Positions 11,741 to 24,280 are shown, counted from the stretch's first letter. The stretch: 64,000 bases of DNA from Hsuehochloa calcarea (GCA_036346395.1 CM070603.1:54666868-54730867); one strand, 5' to 3'. Made by a program: numbers and translations. Notes: generated by a model from the letters alone, not told the origin.

Positions 11741-14260
11741 TCAATCGAACAAACCCGGACTTCGTGTTGGTCTTAGGTGCACTCGGGATCCGGGCCGACC
11801 ACGAATGCGCCCAAAAGACTCAGCACGGTCTCTACGCGCGATCTTGGCGCGCCTGAAGCAGTAATCAGCCAAATGTCCATCCTTCTGACAGAAGGTGCAA
11901 TGATACTTCACCTTCTGAGAGGCTGAAGCTGCAGGTGAAATCACCTTGCTGTCAGAAATCTCTTGAACAAGACCAGTTGGTTTAAAATGAACTTTCCCAG
12001 TCCGAGGCTTAGTCCTAATCACACCTGGTGCTATAGACTTGAGCACGACAGGTGGATTCTTTCTCATATCCTCATGGACATTGTATCCTAGACCTTGATT
12101 GAATTTGCAAATCTTGGATTGGTCTAGAATGAGATTGAGCTTCTTCTTGCCTCCTACAAATCTCTCAAGAGTGTTTATAAGATCTTGCACTCTGAAAGAG
12201 AGAGTGCAAGAAGAGCAGGGGGAGAGGGAACGATAGAAGGTAAGGAAGCGGAAGAAGAACCAACAGCAGAGGAAAGATTTGCTTGAGCACGCTCAGCAGA
12301 CTCAGAGGGGACAGTCCTACTGCTAGCGGTTTGGTTCACGTTTCTAGGCGTCTCTACCTTACCCTTGGGTTTCTCCCTACACCAAAGACACACATTACAA
12401 GCAGATGGTGGCTTTTCTAGAAGGTCCTTAGTTAGCTTCACACATTTCTCATCCAAAGCAATCAAGTCAGATTTTAGTTTGTTACACTTAATGCATGGTG
12501 AGCTAACAGGGTCCTTAGAAGCAAACTTAGCCAACTTCCTTTCATGATCAATCATATCTTGAAACTGTTTGGAGACAGCTTCAAGTTCAGCAGTTAACTT
12601 AGGACAGTTTAAGCATGAAACAATCGGCTCAAGTAAAAAGGCTTGTAGTTCAGCAATTTTATGATCTGCCCGTTTTAAGTTCATCTTCAAGTTATTGCAA
12701 TTTTCACAAGACTCGGGCAGATCAAGGAGCATGGCATAAGATCCTCTAGCAGCAATGTCCTTACCCTCACATGAGGTGGGAGAAGTAGTCTTATCAGTAA
12801 TAAGTAGGGTAACAGCCATTCTACTCAACTCTAACTCAGCAAGCAGACTAACATTCTCCACCTTAACACTATCAAGTTTGGAGGACACACTATCATGTGA
12901 GGTCCTTAACTTCTCCATATCAACCAGCAAAGCAGAGCATGTATCACAATCATCACTAGAAGGAGCAGATGTAAGAGCAATAATCTCTAGTGACAGTCTA
13001 TCTATTTCCTTCTCTAACTCAAGCACACCTAGCCTTAGCTTTAGCATGAAAACCTCCTAGCTTAAGAAAAGCATGATTGAGTCATTCGTGAGGTGGGATC
13101 TACCTCGTCAGTGTCTGAGATCATTTCATTGTCACGAGTTCGCCCTTGAGGGCCATGAAGCACATGCCGGAGAAGTCGTCGCTGCCATCCTTGGGCTCTT
13201 GGTCACCCGTCCCGTCATCGTCGCTCCATCCCTCCACCTCGCTGAGGTCGAGGTCGTCGAAGGCGGTGAGGACGCGGTGGAAGAGCTTCTTGGCTTTGCC
13301 AAAGTTGCGGAACTTCTTCTTCTTTGGGCCCGAGTGGAGGCTTCTTGTTGCGTTCTTGTCGGTGTAGTCGTTCTTGCCCGAACCGCCGTAGTCGTTCTTG
13401 CCCTTCTCCGGCTTGGGGCGGTTCGCTCGGATGTGGTTGGGGCCACCACACTCAAAGCAAATCACGGGTCCTCCTCTCTTTCGTCCCTCCTCCCTTTGTA
13501 AGCGTGGGAGAATCTACGAGCAAGGAGGGCAAGTCGCTCATCCATAAGTCGCTCTAGCGATCATCGCTTATGTCACGAGAGCGAAGGAGAAATTGCAAGA
13601 GGACTCGGAAGAGAGACCGAAAGTTGAACGGGATTGGTGACGGGGCCATCGATCGTGACTTCGACCTCACGAGACAACGTCAATCTCGTGAGTCTTGAGG
13701 CGTGAGTCTGTGCGTCAAGAGTCAAGGTCGAGAGGTCTGTCGTGTCTTTGATGGTGGTCACTTTCATCTCCCACACACGCAGATCGAGTCCGTAAGTATC
13801 GGACGAGCGTTGTCCGAGTCGGGTATGTGAGACCGACCGCTCGGAGGTTGCTCAAGATCTTGTGAAACGTCGAAGCACTCATCTAGGGACTCACCAACAA
13901 GCATCTCAAATTTGTTGTATTCTCGTTTGAACCGGTCTGTCGAACCGTCTTGATCTCGGTGGTGCCCTCATGGTATCGTCGAGGGTCACCCGGATATCAT
14001 AAGCGGACGACGGTGAGATATGCGGTCAAACTCACTACGACTCAAACCACGGATGATGATGTTCCTAGCCTTTGCATTTGCCTCAACATCGACCATGTTC
14101 CGGCATTGATGTTCTCATCGGCAGAACAATGAATCGAACCTTGACCTTTCGCGGATGGCATACCCACAGCTGGATGTATGTCTCCATTCGGCTCTTCCGA
14201 AGGTAATCGATGCCATCAAAAGGCGGCTTGGTCGAGTACTTGTCCATCGCCACGGCTCTT
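11741..14260 (-). pseudogene. copia gag with long coiled coil and two zinc knuckles
   Basis: Gag begins just after the primer-binding site with MDKYSTKPPFDGIDYL (about 14245) and has UBN2-like text near 13890-13970. At about 13390-13465 a first CCHC knuckle reads CFECGGPNHIRANR, in which the last cysteine is arginine. A Ser/Glu/Lys-rich helical segment spans 12175-13047 with heptad-like spacing. A second, intact knuckle CTFCQKDGHLADYC lies at about 11850. Gag forms the virus-like particle and the knuckles bind RNA. Multiple frame breaks make it non-functional. Confidence 0.85.
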
Positions 14261-14295
14261 GAGACCGGTTAAGATCTATTGAAAAGAGCTAACCT

Positions 14296-14309
14296 GGCTC
14301 GATACCAAT
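14296..14309 (-). other. Primer-binding site of the copia element
   Basis: The sense strand reads ATTGGTATCGAGCC directly after the 5' LTR end. It contains TGGTATC-GAGC, the usual copia match to the 3' end of initiator methionine tRNA with one change. Confidence 0.85.
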
Positions 14310-16199
14310 TGAAGGACCTGAAGGCGACTAGAGGGGGTGAATAGGAGCACCTAATCTTTTCGCAAAGAATGGATTCAACTTGTAAATTACTCCAATAGCT
14401 ATGAGAGCTATGAAGATCAATGATTAAGCACGAGGAAGTCTTATGTTGAATCCACTCCTCACCCCAAGGCTCGACAAACAAAAGCGAGGAAGAACCAAGA
14501 AATCGGGACAATCGGTACAACCACGAGTAAGCGGCGGTTGTACCACGATCCCGCACAACCATGAGCAAATGGCGGTTGTACCGCATCCGACAACCACGAT
14601 GTTAAGCCCGGTTCATCCGATTGTCTGGAGCGAGCAAAAACCTCTCGGGTTTCAAAGCGAAAATCGACGTAACTTTTGAACCGCTTGGCCAAACTCTACG
14701 AGATTTGAACCACACCTCCCTAAAGACACTAGGAACCTATTCCAAACAAATATTTCAGAGATCCATTCCAAAGTTCCTATCTTCTTGCATTTGAGCGAAG
14801 AAGGATGCAAAACCGCAAAACCGAAATGCTCCACAATCTCTCAACCTTGGCTCATGAGATTTTGCAAGAAGGTTAGTAATAACCTCAGGACATGCTAGCA
14901 TGAGTCTTAGGCCAAATCCTCAAGGAAATCAAGAATTTCATCAAAAACCCTAGAAGAGGAAATGAAGAACAGAGGATGCCAAAAGTGAAATCGAGATTTA
15001 ACAAGATTAGCTCTTGGAAAAAACGATCAAATGATCTTGGGGCACTATCCCAACATAGAGCAATCCATTTTGCACTCACTAGCAAGAACCAACAAGAAAA
15101 GAAAAACTCACAAGTCCATCACGAGAGAATCGAAGGAAAAATAAGAACAGGGAATGCAAACTTCAGATTTTCATTCCTTGAATCAAGAGCGAAATACAAA
15201 TAAATACATCCCCATACGCATGGACATTGAAACAAGAGGAATGATTACAAGCATTCAACTCATCCTCTCCCGCTCTCAAAACTCAAGAACACTCAGCCAT
15301 CTTGAAGAAAGAGAAGGGGACAAGCAGGGAACAACTCTCAACAACTAAAGCCTAAAGCAAAACAAACTCTCTAAAGCCTATTTTGACTAAAGGAAACCCT
15401 AAAACCCTTGGGTGATCAGGTTTGAGCAGCACCCCCTCCATCCTATTTATAGCCCATGGCTAACGGGTCTCCACCCCGTTACGCCCGCTAAAACCAACTG
15501 AGCCCGCTCCCGCTTGTGCAGCCTTGCGAAATTCCCGTTTCGCCCCTCCTGCACCTTCTGGGAAGCTTCCGCGCTCCTCGTCTCGCACGCCTCGCAACCA
15601 CCTCGAGTCCACGTCGTCTTCGACACATCCCGACCGTTCCGACCTCAGTGCCACCTGCACCTAGTCCGGTCCACCGTGTCTCGCCACGACTCCACCCGAT
15701 GTCCTGCAGCCACACAGACAAAGAAACACAAAACCGGGAACAAGTTCTTTACAACTTGACCCAACGTTAGCTCAAACATGCAATATGCAACACATATGCA
15801 TGAACACACTTGGATATGACCTATCCCAAAACTCAAATCACCAAAATGGCCGAACCTCACAATATAATCGGTACAACCGCCATGTTACCGGCGGATCAAC
15901 GCACTCGGTCGTCTGGCTCCAATACCTGCGGTTGTTCCGATTTCCAATGAAAACCAGAACTCGAAGAAAAACAACTTCTCTGGAATTCTTCAACCGCCAT
16001 TTACCAATCGGTACAACCGCCCTGCGGTCGCATCACCATAACTGTGCCGACGATCCGATTATCCCGACAATTGAAAGACTTCACGAAAACGCGTGAACCG
16101 CGCAACGACATGGTCCGACCACACAAACCAAACTCGACTGACCGAAACCCTTGTCAAATACTCATCACTCTCATGGAGACACGACCACAAGGTCTCTCA
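14310..16199 (-). repeat. 5' LTR of the copia element
   Basis: The 1890-bp LTR pairs with 4705-6573. Its TATA box is at 15443-15452. It ends (plus coordinates) at GGTCTCTCA, after which TGTGA repeats the target site. Small indels distinguish it from the other LTR, so the insertion is not brand new. Confidence 0.9.
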
Positions 16200-18209
16200 T
16201 GTGATTTGGCCGAGATCAGAAAGGACGCCTTCTCCTTTTTCTTTTCTTTTCCTTTCCTTTAAATTCGTACGGTTACTAGTGCTAGTGTGCAGCGTGCCCT
16301 TTTCCTTTAATTTCTCTTTGCTAGCTGAAGAATGCAGCACTGTGGAGTTACTACACACACGTGAGCTAATAAGCTAGAGAGAAAATTCTTAGCTGAAGAA
16401 GGCTAGCTTGCAAGTCGCGACACGAGATCGATCGAGTTTTTCTTTCTTTTCCCTGTTGCGCGGTTGACTCTGGGCTAGATCGAGCAAATTAATTAAGGTC
16501 TGCTGGTACACTAGTGTTGTGACTATCACTGTACTGTAGCCGGCCGGACGACGCGCGGTTGGTTCAGAAAGGAAGGAACAGCTAGTTAGCTGGCTGGAGG
16601 CCCAGAGCCATGAATTGTTGAAGAGATCGACAGACCGACCGGCATCGATCGACCAAATACTCCCTCCGGCCTTCTCTTCTCGCCTTAATTAATGCATGGT
16701 CGATCCATGTAGCACAAGCATGCACATATAATTAAGATCCTCACTGCCGCCCCTGCTAAGCTACTGATCAATTTTTCTGGCTCAGTACTGTGTCTATGTA
16801 CAGTGTTCCGTTTTACGGTAACTACTGGAAATAAACTATATATGGCCACGGATGCTTCAAAAATCAGTAACCGATGATGACTTGCACAATAATATATAGG
16901 CATACTCGTCTACCACACGCACAGTGCAGCCGGCCAGTTTGGTCAAATTTTATAGATGCACAAACTTGCATCAACTACAGTGAGGATATATCAGAGGAAA
17001 AATACGTTATTTTGGCCAAAGTGGATCTTTACTGTTGCTATAGTATTAGTCCGGCACCACTGCATAGCACTGTTTTCATTTGCGGTGATGGCAGAGGGTC
17101 CGGTTCCCAGCCGATGGCTGCTTAATTACTAGTTCTCCATCATAATAAGCATGCATGTACAGGTCACGCATACGCACGATCAATCTCATGCCATCGATGA
17201 TGATTACAACATCTCACCAAGATACTGCGGCACCCTCCAACAAAACAGCTTCTTCCATAACATAGCTATCTCCTTCATTTATCACAAGATTAATTAATTA
17301 TGCCAATTAAGACTAGCTATAGTCTAGCTGCCTAGCTATATGCATGGGTCGTAGTAGTCTCATCTTAATTCCATTATTTATTTCCTTATCACACTATATA
17401 TCTTGCAGCTAGCTGATCATGATTTCATTTAGGCGGCCAAAATGTGTTTTGTCTGCTGCAAATTAGACAGACCTCCAATCCCCGAACTCAAATTAATTGC
17501 AATAACATTCTCGTGAGTCGTGATATATATGCTTCCCCACAATTATTTTTCACAATATTTTAAAATGGAGGTCCGAGTGCTGGGCTTTCATATTATATAT
17601 TTAAAAAGAAAGAAAAAAAAAGAACGAGCACATGCTTTAAAGCAATCCTGATTAGATGATAATATATCCCGAAACAAAAAAAAAAGTCATGATAGAGACA
17701 TCTCATCTAATCAAAGCTGCTTAATATGTAGTGTAGTGCTTGCTTCGTTGGAAAAGCACAAAAGTTAATCTTAAAGTAACTCTGACAAGTGATTACATCA
17801 GAGTTTAAGGAAAAGAAAATTGTCCAAATATGGACATCTCAGCAAATCGAAGCAGCTTTGAAATTTCTAGCTTTGTATTGGAATAGAATGGATGAAAGCT
17901 GCTCATTGAACGTTTGATGTAATACACTACAATGTCTTTTATATCAAAAAAGGAATTTTTTTTTGGGGGGCGTTATTCAGATGGAAAGAAGTCATATGCT
18001 CAACTCGAACTCAAGAAGAAGAATAAAACAATGTGCTTGATAGATCCTGGTATTTGCAACTGAAGAAAGGCACTGAGGGTTGTGGTACTAGAAGCTTGTG
18101 GGGGGAAAAGTGTGATTTTGATTGAAAAAGTGTGGTGTGATTTTGGTAGACACGAGCTTTCACCAAGATATATTGAGGGATCAATGGAACAGTTATCTGC
18201 ATTAGATCG
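16200..18209. other. Displaced upstream region of the Dof gene; no gene
   Basis: Before the copia insertion this DNA would have been contiguous with the Dof leader at 4704. It is AT-rich with many GATC, GCATGC and TTAATTAA words and pyrimidine runs (16230-16260). A Stowaway-like word CTCCCTCCGG occurs at 16663, but I found no partner terminus. No coding region is supported. Confidence 0.6.
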
Positions 18210-20250
18210 AGTGAGAGAGAGATGGCCCTTTTAGCTGAATTGATCATGCAACCAGTGGTAGCAATGAACAGCGGTCTTGTTCAGGAGAGGAAGACCAATC
18301 TAGCCAACCTGCTTCATTGTGTTGCTCTACGTGGGAGGTTCGACTGCGCGATGTGGTCGGAAGAAGTTTTGACTACACTACGTAGTCAGAGGGAGTTTCG
18401 ACTACACGGGTGGTCGGAAGGAGATTCGACAACGCGGCGTGGTTGGAAGGAGGTTCGACAACGCGACATGGTTGGAAGGACATGAGGGAGAACATGGCAC
18501 AGGGAAGGGGGCTTACCAAGACCGAGAGAGGTCGGTGGACGGTGAACGGCGGTGGGGAAGCTCGCGGTCGGAGGCGAAGGAAGACGGTGGTGAAGAGGTC
18601 GGCCGGGACTGAAGGAAAAGAGGAAATGCGGCGGCTCCTGCGAAACCAAACTAAAATTGAGTGAGAGAATTGCTTCAAGGAGCTCTGGGGCACGAAACGG
18701 CGCGGGTAGAAGAGGGGGGTGCACTGGTGCGGCGAGAATCGAAAGGAGGCTTGCGGTGGCTTGAACTCGTGCTTGGGGCTTCGGGCAAACCACAACAACA
18801 AGAGTGGGAGAGGGAGAGTTGGGTGGGGAAGGAGATGAAGGGGGGCTGCTCTAGCTCTTTATAGTCCGGAGGAGAGGAGGGGAGAACCGTTGGGAGACTC
18901 GGAGGCGCGTGGGTTCCCAAGGCGGTCATGGGAGCTCTGGACAGTGAGGATGGGGCAGGAGCCCGAGCAGCGGGCGCAAGCGGGCGCAGCGCGTGGAGGT
19001 GACGACATGGCATGGCGGCGGTGAGGATCTTGTTCGGAGGGAAGAACAATCTAGCCAATCTACTTCGCTTCGCTGTTTGACGTGGGAGGTTCGATCGCAC
19101 GACGTAGTCGAAGGAGTTTCGACTACACTCACGTAGTCGAGAGGAGTTTCGACTACGGGTGGTCGGAAGGAGTTTCGACTACATGTGGTCGGAGGGGTTT
19201 CATGGGGCAGGAGCTCGCAGTGGCTTGAACTCGGGCTCAGGGCTTCGGGCAAACCACAACAACAATAGGAAGAGAGGGAGAGTTGGGTGGGGGAAGGAGA
19301 TGAAAGGGGGCCGCCTGGCTCTTTATAGCCTAGAGGAGAGGAGGGGAGAGCTGTTGGGAGACTGAGGCGCACGGTTCTGAGGCGGTCATGGGAGCTCTGG
19401 GCGCGAGGACAGGCGAGTGTGCTGCTGCATGGGCGTAAGCGTCGCAGCGCGGGGAGGTGATGGCACGGCATGGCTAGCGGCAGCCCACCAGAGCGGGGTG
19501 GCGTGGGGAGGTACGCGGGGGGGGACTTGCCAGAGAGGAAGGAGAGGGCCCGCGGGGTTGTGTTGGACCGAAAAGGCGACTAGAGGGGGGGTGAATAGGA
19601 GCACGCTCACTTTTTCAACCAAGATCAGATTCAATCCAAATTTCACTCCAATAGCCAAGATACAGAAGACTAGTATTGAATCCAATCTAAACCCCAAGCA
19701 AACAACCAAAATCAACATGGGCTAAAATTCTAAGTGTTGGGCGGTCTGACCTCTGTGTTAATGGCGATCGGACCGGTCACCTTGGCGATCGGACAGGTCA
19801 CCTTGGGCGGTCGGACCGGGCGATCGATGAACAAGGCAAATAGCTTTTGATCTACAACTCCAAACTTGATGAAAGTTAGAACACACCTTCTCTAGGATGT
19901 CAAGAACTATTCCAATCGAAGATCGTGAAGATCCTTGGAAAAGTTACGACCTTTTCAGCGTGGAGGTGACGACATGGCATGGCACGGCGGGAGCGGTGGC
20001 AGCTCTTGGTGGTCCGGAGGCGGTGGTGGGAGCGCTCGGGGTTCTTAGGCGCGAGGAGCGGTCGGGAGGCAGCATGGGCGCGGATGGCGGCCAGGGTCAT
20101 GGTCGGCGGGGGAGGAAGGGAGAGGAAGGGAGGTGAGTGAGAGATAACCCTTTTAGCTGAATTGATCATGCAACCAGTAGTAGCAATGAACAACGATCTT
20201 GTTCAGGAGGGGAAGAACAATCTAGCCAATCTAGCCAATTTGAATTAGGT
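18210..20250 (-). mobile_element. Rearranged LTR-type repeat cluster
   Basis: Segments recur inside this block. TTTTAGCTGAATTGATCATG with its downstream flank occurs at about 18229 and 20150. The CTCTTTATAG/GCCTAGAGGAG neighbourhood occurs at about 18855 and 19320. The GGCGGTCATGGGAGCTCTGG region occurs at about 18920 and 19381. On the minus strand each CTATAAAGAG is a TATA-like box ahead of a C-rich leader, as in gypsy LTRs. A short tandem motif (TTCGACTAC...GTGGTCGGAAGGAG) is repeated at 18340-18480 and 19085-19200. There is no gag or pol. The best reading is duplicated, partly deleted LTRs. Confidence 0.55.
19561..19958 (-). repeat. LTR fragment related to the 4705-16199 element
   Basis: TGTTGGACCG then AAAAGGCGACTAGAGGG and GTGAATAGGAGCAC match the 3' end of the SIRE-like LTR at 4705. 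The rest has diverged and carries CGATCGGACCGG-type palindromes. It interrupts the surrounding repeat cluster: GCGTGGAGGTGACGACATGG follows it, as at 18997. Confidence 0.65.
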
Positions 20251-21904
20251 TTTGTGAACCAAAACGACAAACGAAGAAATATTATTCAAGTATCGAAAAT
20301 GGGCTGTTCCAGGAGACGGTAACAACCACCATGACCGGATACCACGTCGCCGCCGCCGAACTTGTTGCCGCCCTTCATCCTCGCTCCAAGACCGTCCTTG
20401 TGGTTCTGGGTTTGCTGGACTTGGAGCTAGCAGGCATATGCATGCATGGAGAGGAGTTATCCCACTTTTTTTTTTTTTTTTGCCGTGATTGGGGTTTTTC
20501 TCTCATGATTGGCCTTTTCGCGGCCCATGACATGATGTACCTGCTACTCGGGTAAATGCAGTGGGCTGCGGGGCAGTAGGCCATCCTATCCATTCATGAA
20601 CCAGCAACTCAGCATGATTCATTACATAAAATCGATGCTATTTTCCTGATGAAATCATCCACCCATTCATTCGTTAAACAATCCACCATCACATTGACCT
20701 TCGTTAGAGTTTAACATCCAGTATCATCTGCAGCAACACCGTTTCGTTTCGTTTCGTGCTGACAGCAGAAACACCTCCTGTATCTCAGTATCTGTACTGC
20801 CAAATATCTGTGAATTAACCGCTCTAAATTATAGAGGTAGCACTGGAAAATTCACATGTCATTTTCGGATGATTCATCAATCGATCGAACGTGTATTATG
20901 CTTTGCTAGCTACAACTCTATATTTAGTATTTGCTAGTTCAACGGTGGCCCAGGTCGATGTCGATTGCTGATTGAATTGTCGCAACTCAATCAGACGAAA
21001 GCGAAAGGGAAAGGCAAGCTGAGAGATGTTTTATATCGAGGAGCGCCAATTAGTCTTACGTCTTGCAGGAATGCAACTTGCTCGCGTGAGATCAAGTTGT
21101 AATTGTCAAGACTGTACGTACCAGCGGCAGGCACGTGTGGTGTCCAGACAACACCCACCCCACCCACACCTTGGCCTGCATATCTTGTTTGTTTTCTGCT
21201 TATACTAAGCTAGGATTTCTGCACTTCTCAATGCTAATTAAGTGATATACTAACACGTACGTCTTCGTCGCATCCATCATTTTTGTCTTAACTGATAGTA
21301 AATTAAGATGCGGTTAACGTCCTTGGAAGTAAGATCTTAGATGCAACTACTCTGCTTATGCCTGCTGTCAGTTAGGTGTCACAGATCTTTCTATCGTTTT
21401 TATCACAAAACTGTCCTTAGTTACCGGGTCTATTGATTCCATCAGGTCGGTAGGTGTTAAACAATGACCTATCATCACCATGTACGGGACTAGATCGACC
21501 ATGATGGTAGTTGCGTGAAGAAACTGAATTTGGTTAGTAAAAAAAACATATTTGATCACCGATTCATCGTCGTTATTCACACCTGCTGGCCTGCTAAATT
21601 ATCCAAATTTCTTCGTGCGTGTTAGGCTCACATCAGCTGGGGTAGTATTAGCTTGGACTGTTCAGTTTTTTGGTGCTGGAAACTAGGAAACGACTAGAGA
21701 AGGGAACAGATCAGAATCAGGCTGTTTATTAGTCATACTCATACTAGTCAAATTCCAAACACCAGCTCATCTATCAAATCATTTCATTTCGGGTAGTACT
21801 AAAAGCCTGAAAATAACCTAATCTTTTACTCTGAAAACTTACCAGCCTTGCCGGAGAATTTGAAAGCAGGCTCGCCGGGATACAAAGTGAAGATGATGTA
21901 CAGA
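20251..21904. other. Intergenic, no gene recognised
   Basis: This is AT-rich plant intergenic sequence with an A/T homopolymer (about 20467-20482). Short open frames here lack domain features and usable coding structure. I see nothing further that can be named. Confidence 0.5.
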
Positions 21905-22344
21905 CAGCGGCGGACCCAAGATCTCAAAGATGGATGTTATAAACTACAAAAAATATTGTTCAACATAAAACATAAAAGTGCACAGTAGTAACAATGAAAG
22001 TACAAATTATTCGTACTAGTAACAACATCTCAAATAATTTAGTAAAATTACAAAATAAAATAAAATAAAAACAATTTTACTTCATGCCTTTCGAATCGAC
22101 ACACTTTTTTTTTTTTTACTCTGAGATCTACATTTCACAAAAAAAAAAAAAGATTTACCGATCACAATTCAAACTAACACAAACAAAATTGCTGGTTTGG
22201 CCATTTGGGGTCTACCCTTTGCTGGTTTGTGAATCGAGGATATGGTAATTCGGATTGAACTCACCTCTGTGTTAGTTGGGAATTTAGGTACCGTGCGCTA
22301 CCTTCTTGTCAGGAGTCGCCCTCCTGCTCGGCGGTCGCCCCGTC
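21905..22344. mobile_element. Truncated hAT-like element (inverted copy of the 48921 family)
   Basis: It starts CAGCGGCGGACCCAAGATCT, the same terminus as the right end of 48921-49836, and runs colinear with that element's reverse complement through ACAACATCTCAAATAATTTAG and the GGTACCGTGCGCTA region to about 22340. The opposite terminus is missing, where LINE sequence begins. Confidence 0.7.
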
Positions 22345-22665
22345 CCACTCCATAGTTTGGAAATAGACTTCAAACGGAATCTATACGGCAAAGTCTGACT
22401 ATGAAGCGTAATTTCTTGGATCTACTCACAAGCCCTTTGACAAGCTCATTTGGTTAAACTGGGCGACTCAGAAGTGCAAGTTTCTTTGCTTGGTTAGCAG
22501 TTCAGCATTGGGTGCAAACAGCAGGCAGGCTGCAAGCAAGAGGGTTGCCAAATAACGTATGGCGTCCGTTGTGTACAAATCATGCTGAAACAATCCTGCA
22601 TCTTCTCACGGAATGCCCATTCACAAGAAGGATCTGGACTGCAGTAGGCATTTGGATGTCCATAC
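22345..22665 (+). pseudogene. LINE ORF2 3' end (zf-RVT domain), first half
   Basis: The plus-strand reading gives WATQKCKFFAWLAVQHWVQT, then LQARGLPNN, then the HAETILHLLTECPFTRRIW block. This is the zf-RVT region at the C-terminus of plant L1-like reverse transcriptases. It is broken by the insertion at 22666 and resumes at 24586. Confidence 0.85.
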
Positions 22666-22963
22666 TGTGGGAACAAACCCAAGATGAATCAACCGATTGG
22701 AGAAACTCTCGGTTGGTAATCACGAACCACGGCGAAGCACACGTAAATAAAGTTCTTTGGGTGCTGCAAAGGATGCAGCGCTTCTATTTTCCTTGATTGC
22801 TCAACTCTGCTTATTGATTTACAAGACTCATACAACGCCTTATAAAGGTAACTTCGTATACTCGTATGCGGACTCAACATACCACTTGGACTCCATCCAG
22901 AAACCGACTCAACATAGCACTCGGACTCCATCTAGAAACAGACTCAACAAAGATTATCCAACA
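22666..22963 (-). repeat. 3' LTR of the gag-only element
   Basis: 298 bp, differing from 24283-24580 at only a few positions by eye. The near identity suggests a fairly recent insertion. Confidence 0.9.
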
Positions 22964-23359
22964 ATCACTCCTTAATCTTTGTGTATATACTTATATTTCG
23001 TGTGTTGCCAGTTGGACTCAACTTCAACATGGCTCCCACACACTCGGCCGAAGACGGTGGCACAACTCAAACACGTCTTGTTCTCTGCCAGTTGGACTCG
23101 TCTTCAACTTGGCTCACACTTACTTGTCCGGAGACGGTGACACAACTTGAACACGTCTTGGACTCTTACTCATTGAGGCAGTCGGTCTCAACTACGACTT
23201 GCACCCCAACTCATACTCAACTCAGGACAGTCGGTCTCAACTACGACTTGCCCAACTCATACTTGCACTTCAAGTTGGTCACGACTTCAACTTGAGTAAC
23301 ACATGGACTCGACTGATCAGGACGTCGAACACATCTTTTCAACATTCCAGACTCGATTC

Positions 23360-24182
23360 GGCATTATAGCAGTGTTGGTTCATCATCGCTGAGAGCTTCA
23401 GTAAGAAGCGCTTTCTCCTTCTTCGGATTGTGGCATTCTGAAGCAAAATGTCCAAAATCCTGACAATTATAACATCTCACCTTTGTCTTGTCAAATTTCC
23501 AATTCTTGCGGCCTCGGCTACCACCACCATTAGAATCGCCGGAAAAACCCTCGCCTTTGCCTTTCGATGATCGAGCCTCCCACTCGGCGCGAGTTAACGG
23601 CAGTGCTCATCTTTGCCACTACGGATCCTCGTATCCGTTCCTCGTGCGTCTTCAAGCGGCCGATCACCTCCTCAAGCTGTCATCACCTTGAGGTCGCTAA
23701 ACTGCTCAATGGCGGAGACGATTTGCAAAAACTTTCGAAACTGCCCGAAGGAACTTTCTCACAATATAGCTTTCTTCCATCTTGTCCCCCAAAACTCGAA
23801 TCTGATTGACAATCGTCGTCAACCTCGTGGCGAAGTCGTCGATCGACTCAAATCTCTTTCATGCGCATTCCTCGAACTTGCTCTTGAGAGTCCAGACTCG
23901 CGCTTCTTTGACACGATCATCACCAAGATGCATCGCCTTCAACGTCTTCCACGCAGCTTTGGCCGTCTCTTTTTCGGCCAATGGGAAGAGCGTTTCCTCA
24001 GAGATGCCTCCATAGATCGCCGCCAAAGCCATCTGATCCTTGCGCACATCGACGTTGTCGTCCTCGACCGCGTCCCACACTCCTGGAGCGCGCATGTACA
24101 CCTTCATCTTGATAGCCCATATCGCATAATTGCTCTTGGTGAGCATCGGATATTGCAAATGAGACGAACTCTCCTTTGCCAT
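23360..24182 (-). pseudogene. gag of the gag-only element (UBN2 domain plus CCHC knuckle)
   Basis: The frame opens with MAKESSSHLQYPMLTKSNYA (start codon at 24182) and continues through WDAVEDDNVDVRKDQMALAA and WKTLKAMHLGDDRVKEAR. A frameshift near 23860 moves the reading to ESIDDFATRLTTIVNQIRVL and FLRAVSKVFANRLRH, then a stop. A further shifted segment at about 23380-23490 has the zinc knuckle KVRCYNCQDFGHFASEC. The domain order is that of copia gag (DUF4219/UBN2 then CCHC). The copy is disrupted. Confidence 0.87.
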
Positions 24183-24268
24183 CACACTGCGACGTCGCCT
24201 CGTTACCGGTGACACAACTTCCCGGAGAGCGCGGCATGATCGTGGGCATACACGGGTCAAGAACTCAG

Positions 24269-24280
24269 GCTCTGATACCA
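24269..24280 (-). other. Primer-binding site of the gag-only element
   Basis: TGGTATCAGAGC on the minus strand, three bases after the 5' LTR end. It is the canonical initiator methionine tRNA complement used by copia elements. Confidence 0.9.

Larger units (their letters stand above)
4705..16199 (-). mobile_element. Complete SIRE/Maximus-like copia retrotransposon, 11.5 kb
   Basis: Two LTRs (4705-6573 and 14310-16199) bound the element. They share both ends: TGAGAGACC... and ...GGTCCTTCA on the element's sense strand. Both flanks carry the perfect 5-bp target duplication TGTGA (4700-4704 and 16200-16204). Transcription runs right to left. Next to the right LTR is a primer-binding site ATTGGTATCGAGCC, and next to the left LTR is a purine tract. 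Domain order on the minus strand is gag, protease, GAG-pre-integrase, integrase, reverse transcriptase, RNase H, which is the copia order. Every reading frame has stops or shifts, so the copy is not autonomous. The long LTRs, long coiled-coil gag and about 1.8 kb of 3' non-coding sequence fit the SIRE/Maximus lineage. Confidence 0.92.

Noticed and set aside
16660..16675. Stowaway-type MITE terminus CTCCCTCCGG
   Set aside because: There is no partner terminus within several hundred bases and no TA target duplication.
18373..19471. Pro/Ser-rich open frames of 140-180 residues on the minus strand
   Set aside because: They follow TATA-like boxes in duplicated LTR pieces and match each other as repeats. 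They look like LTR leader sequence rather than genes.
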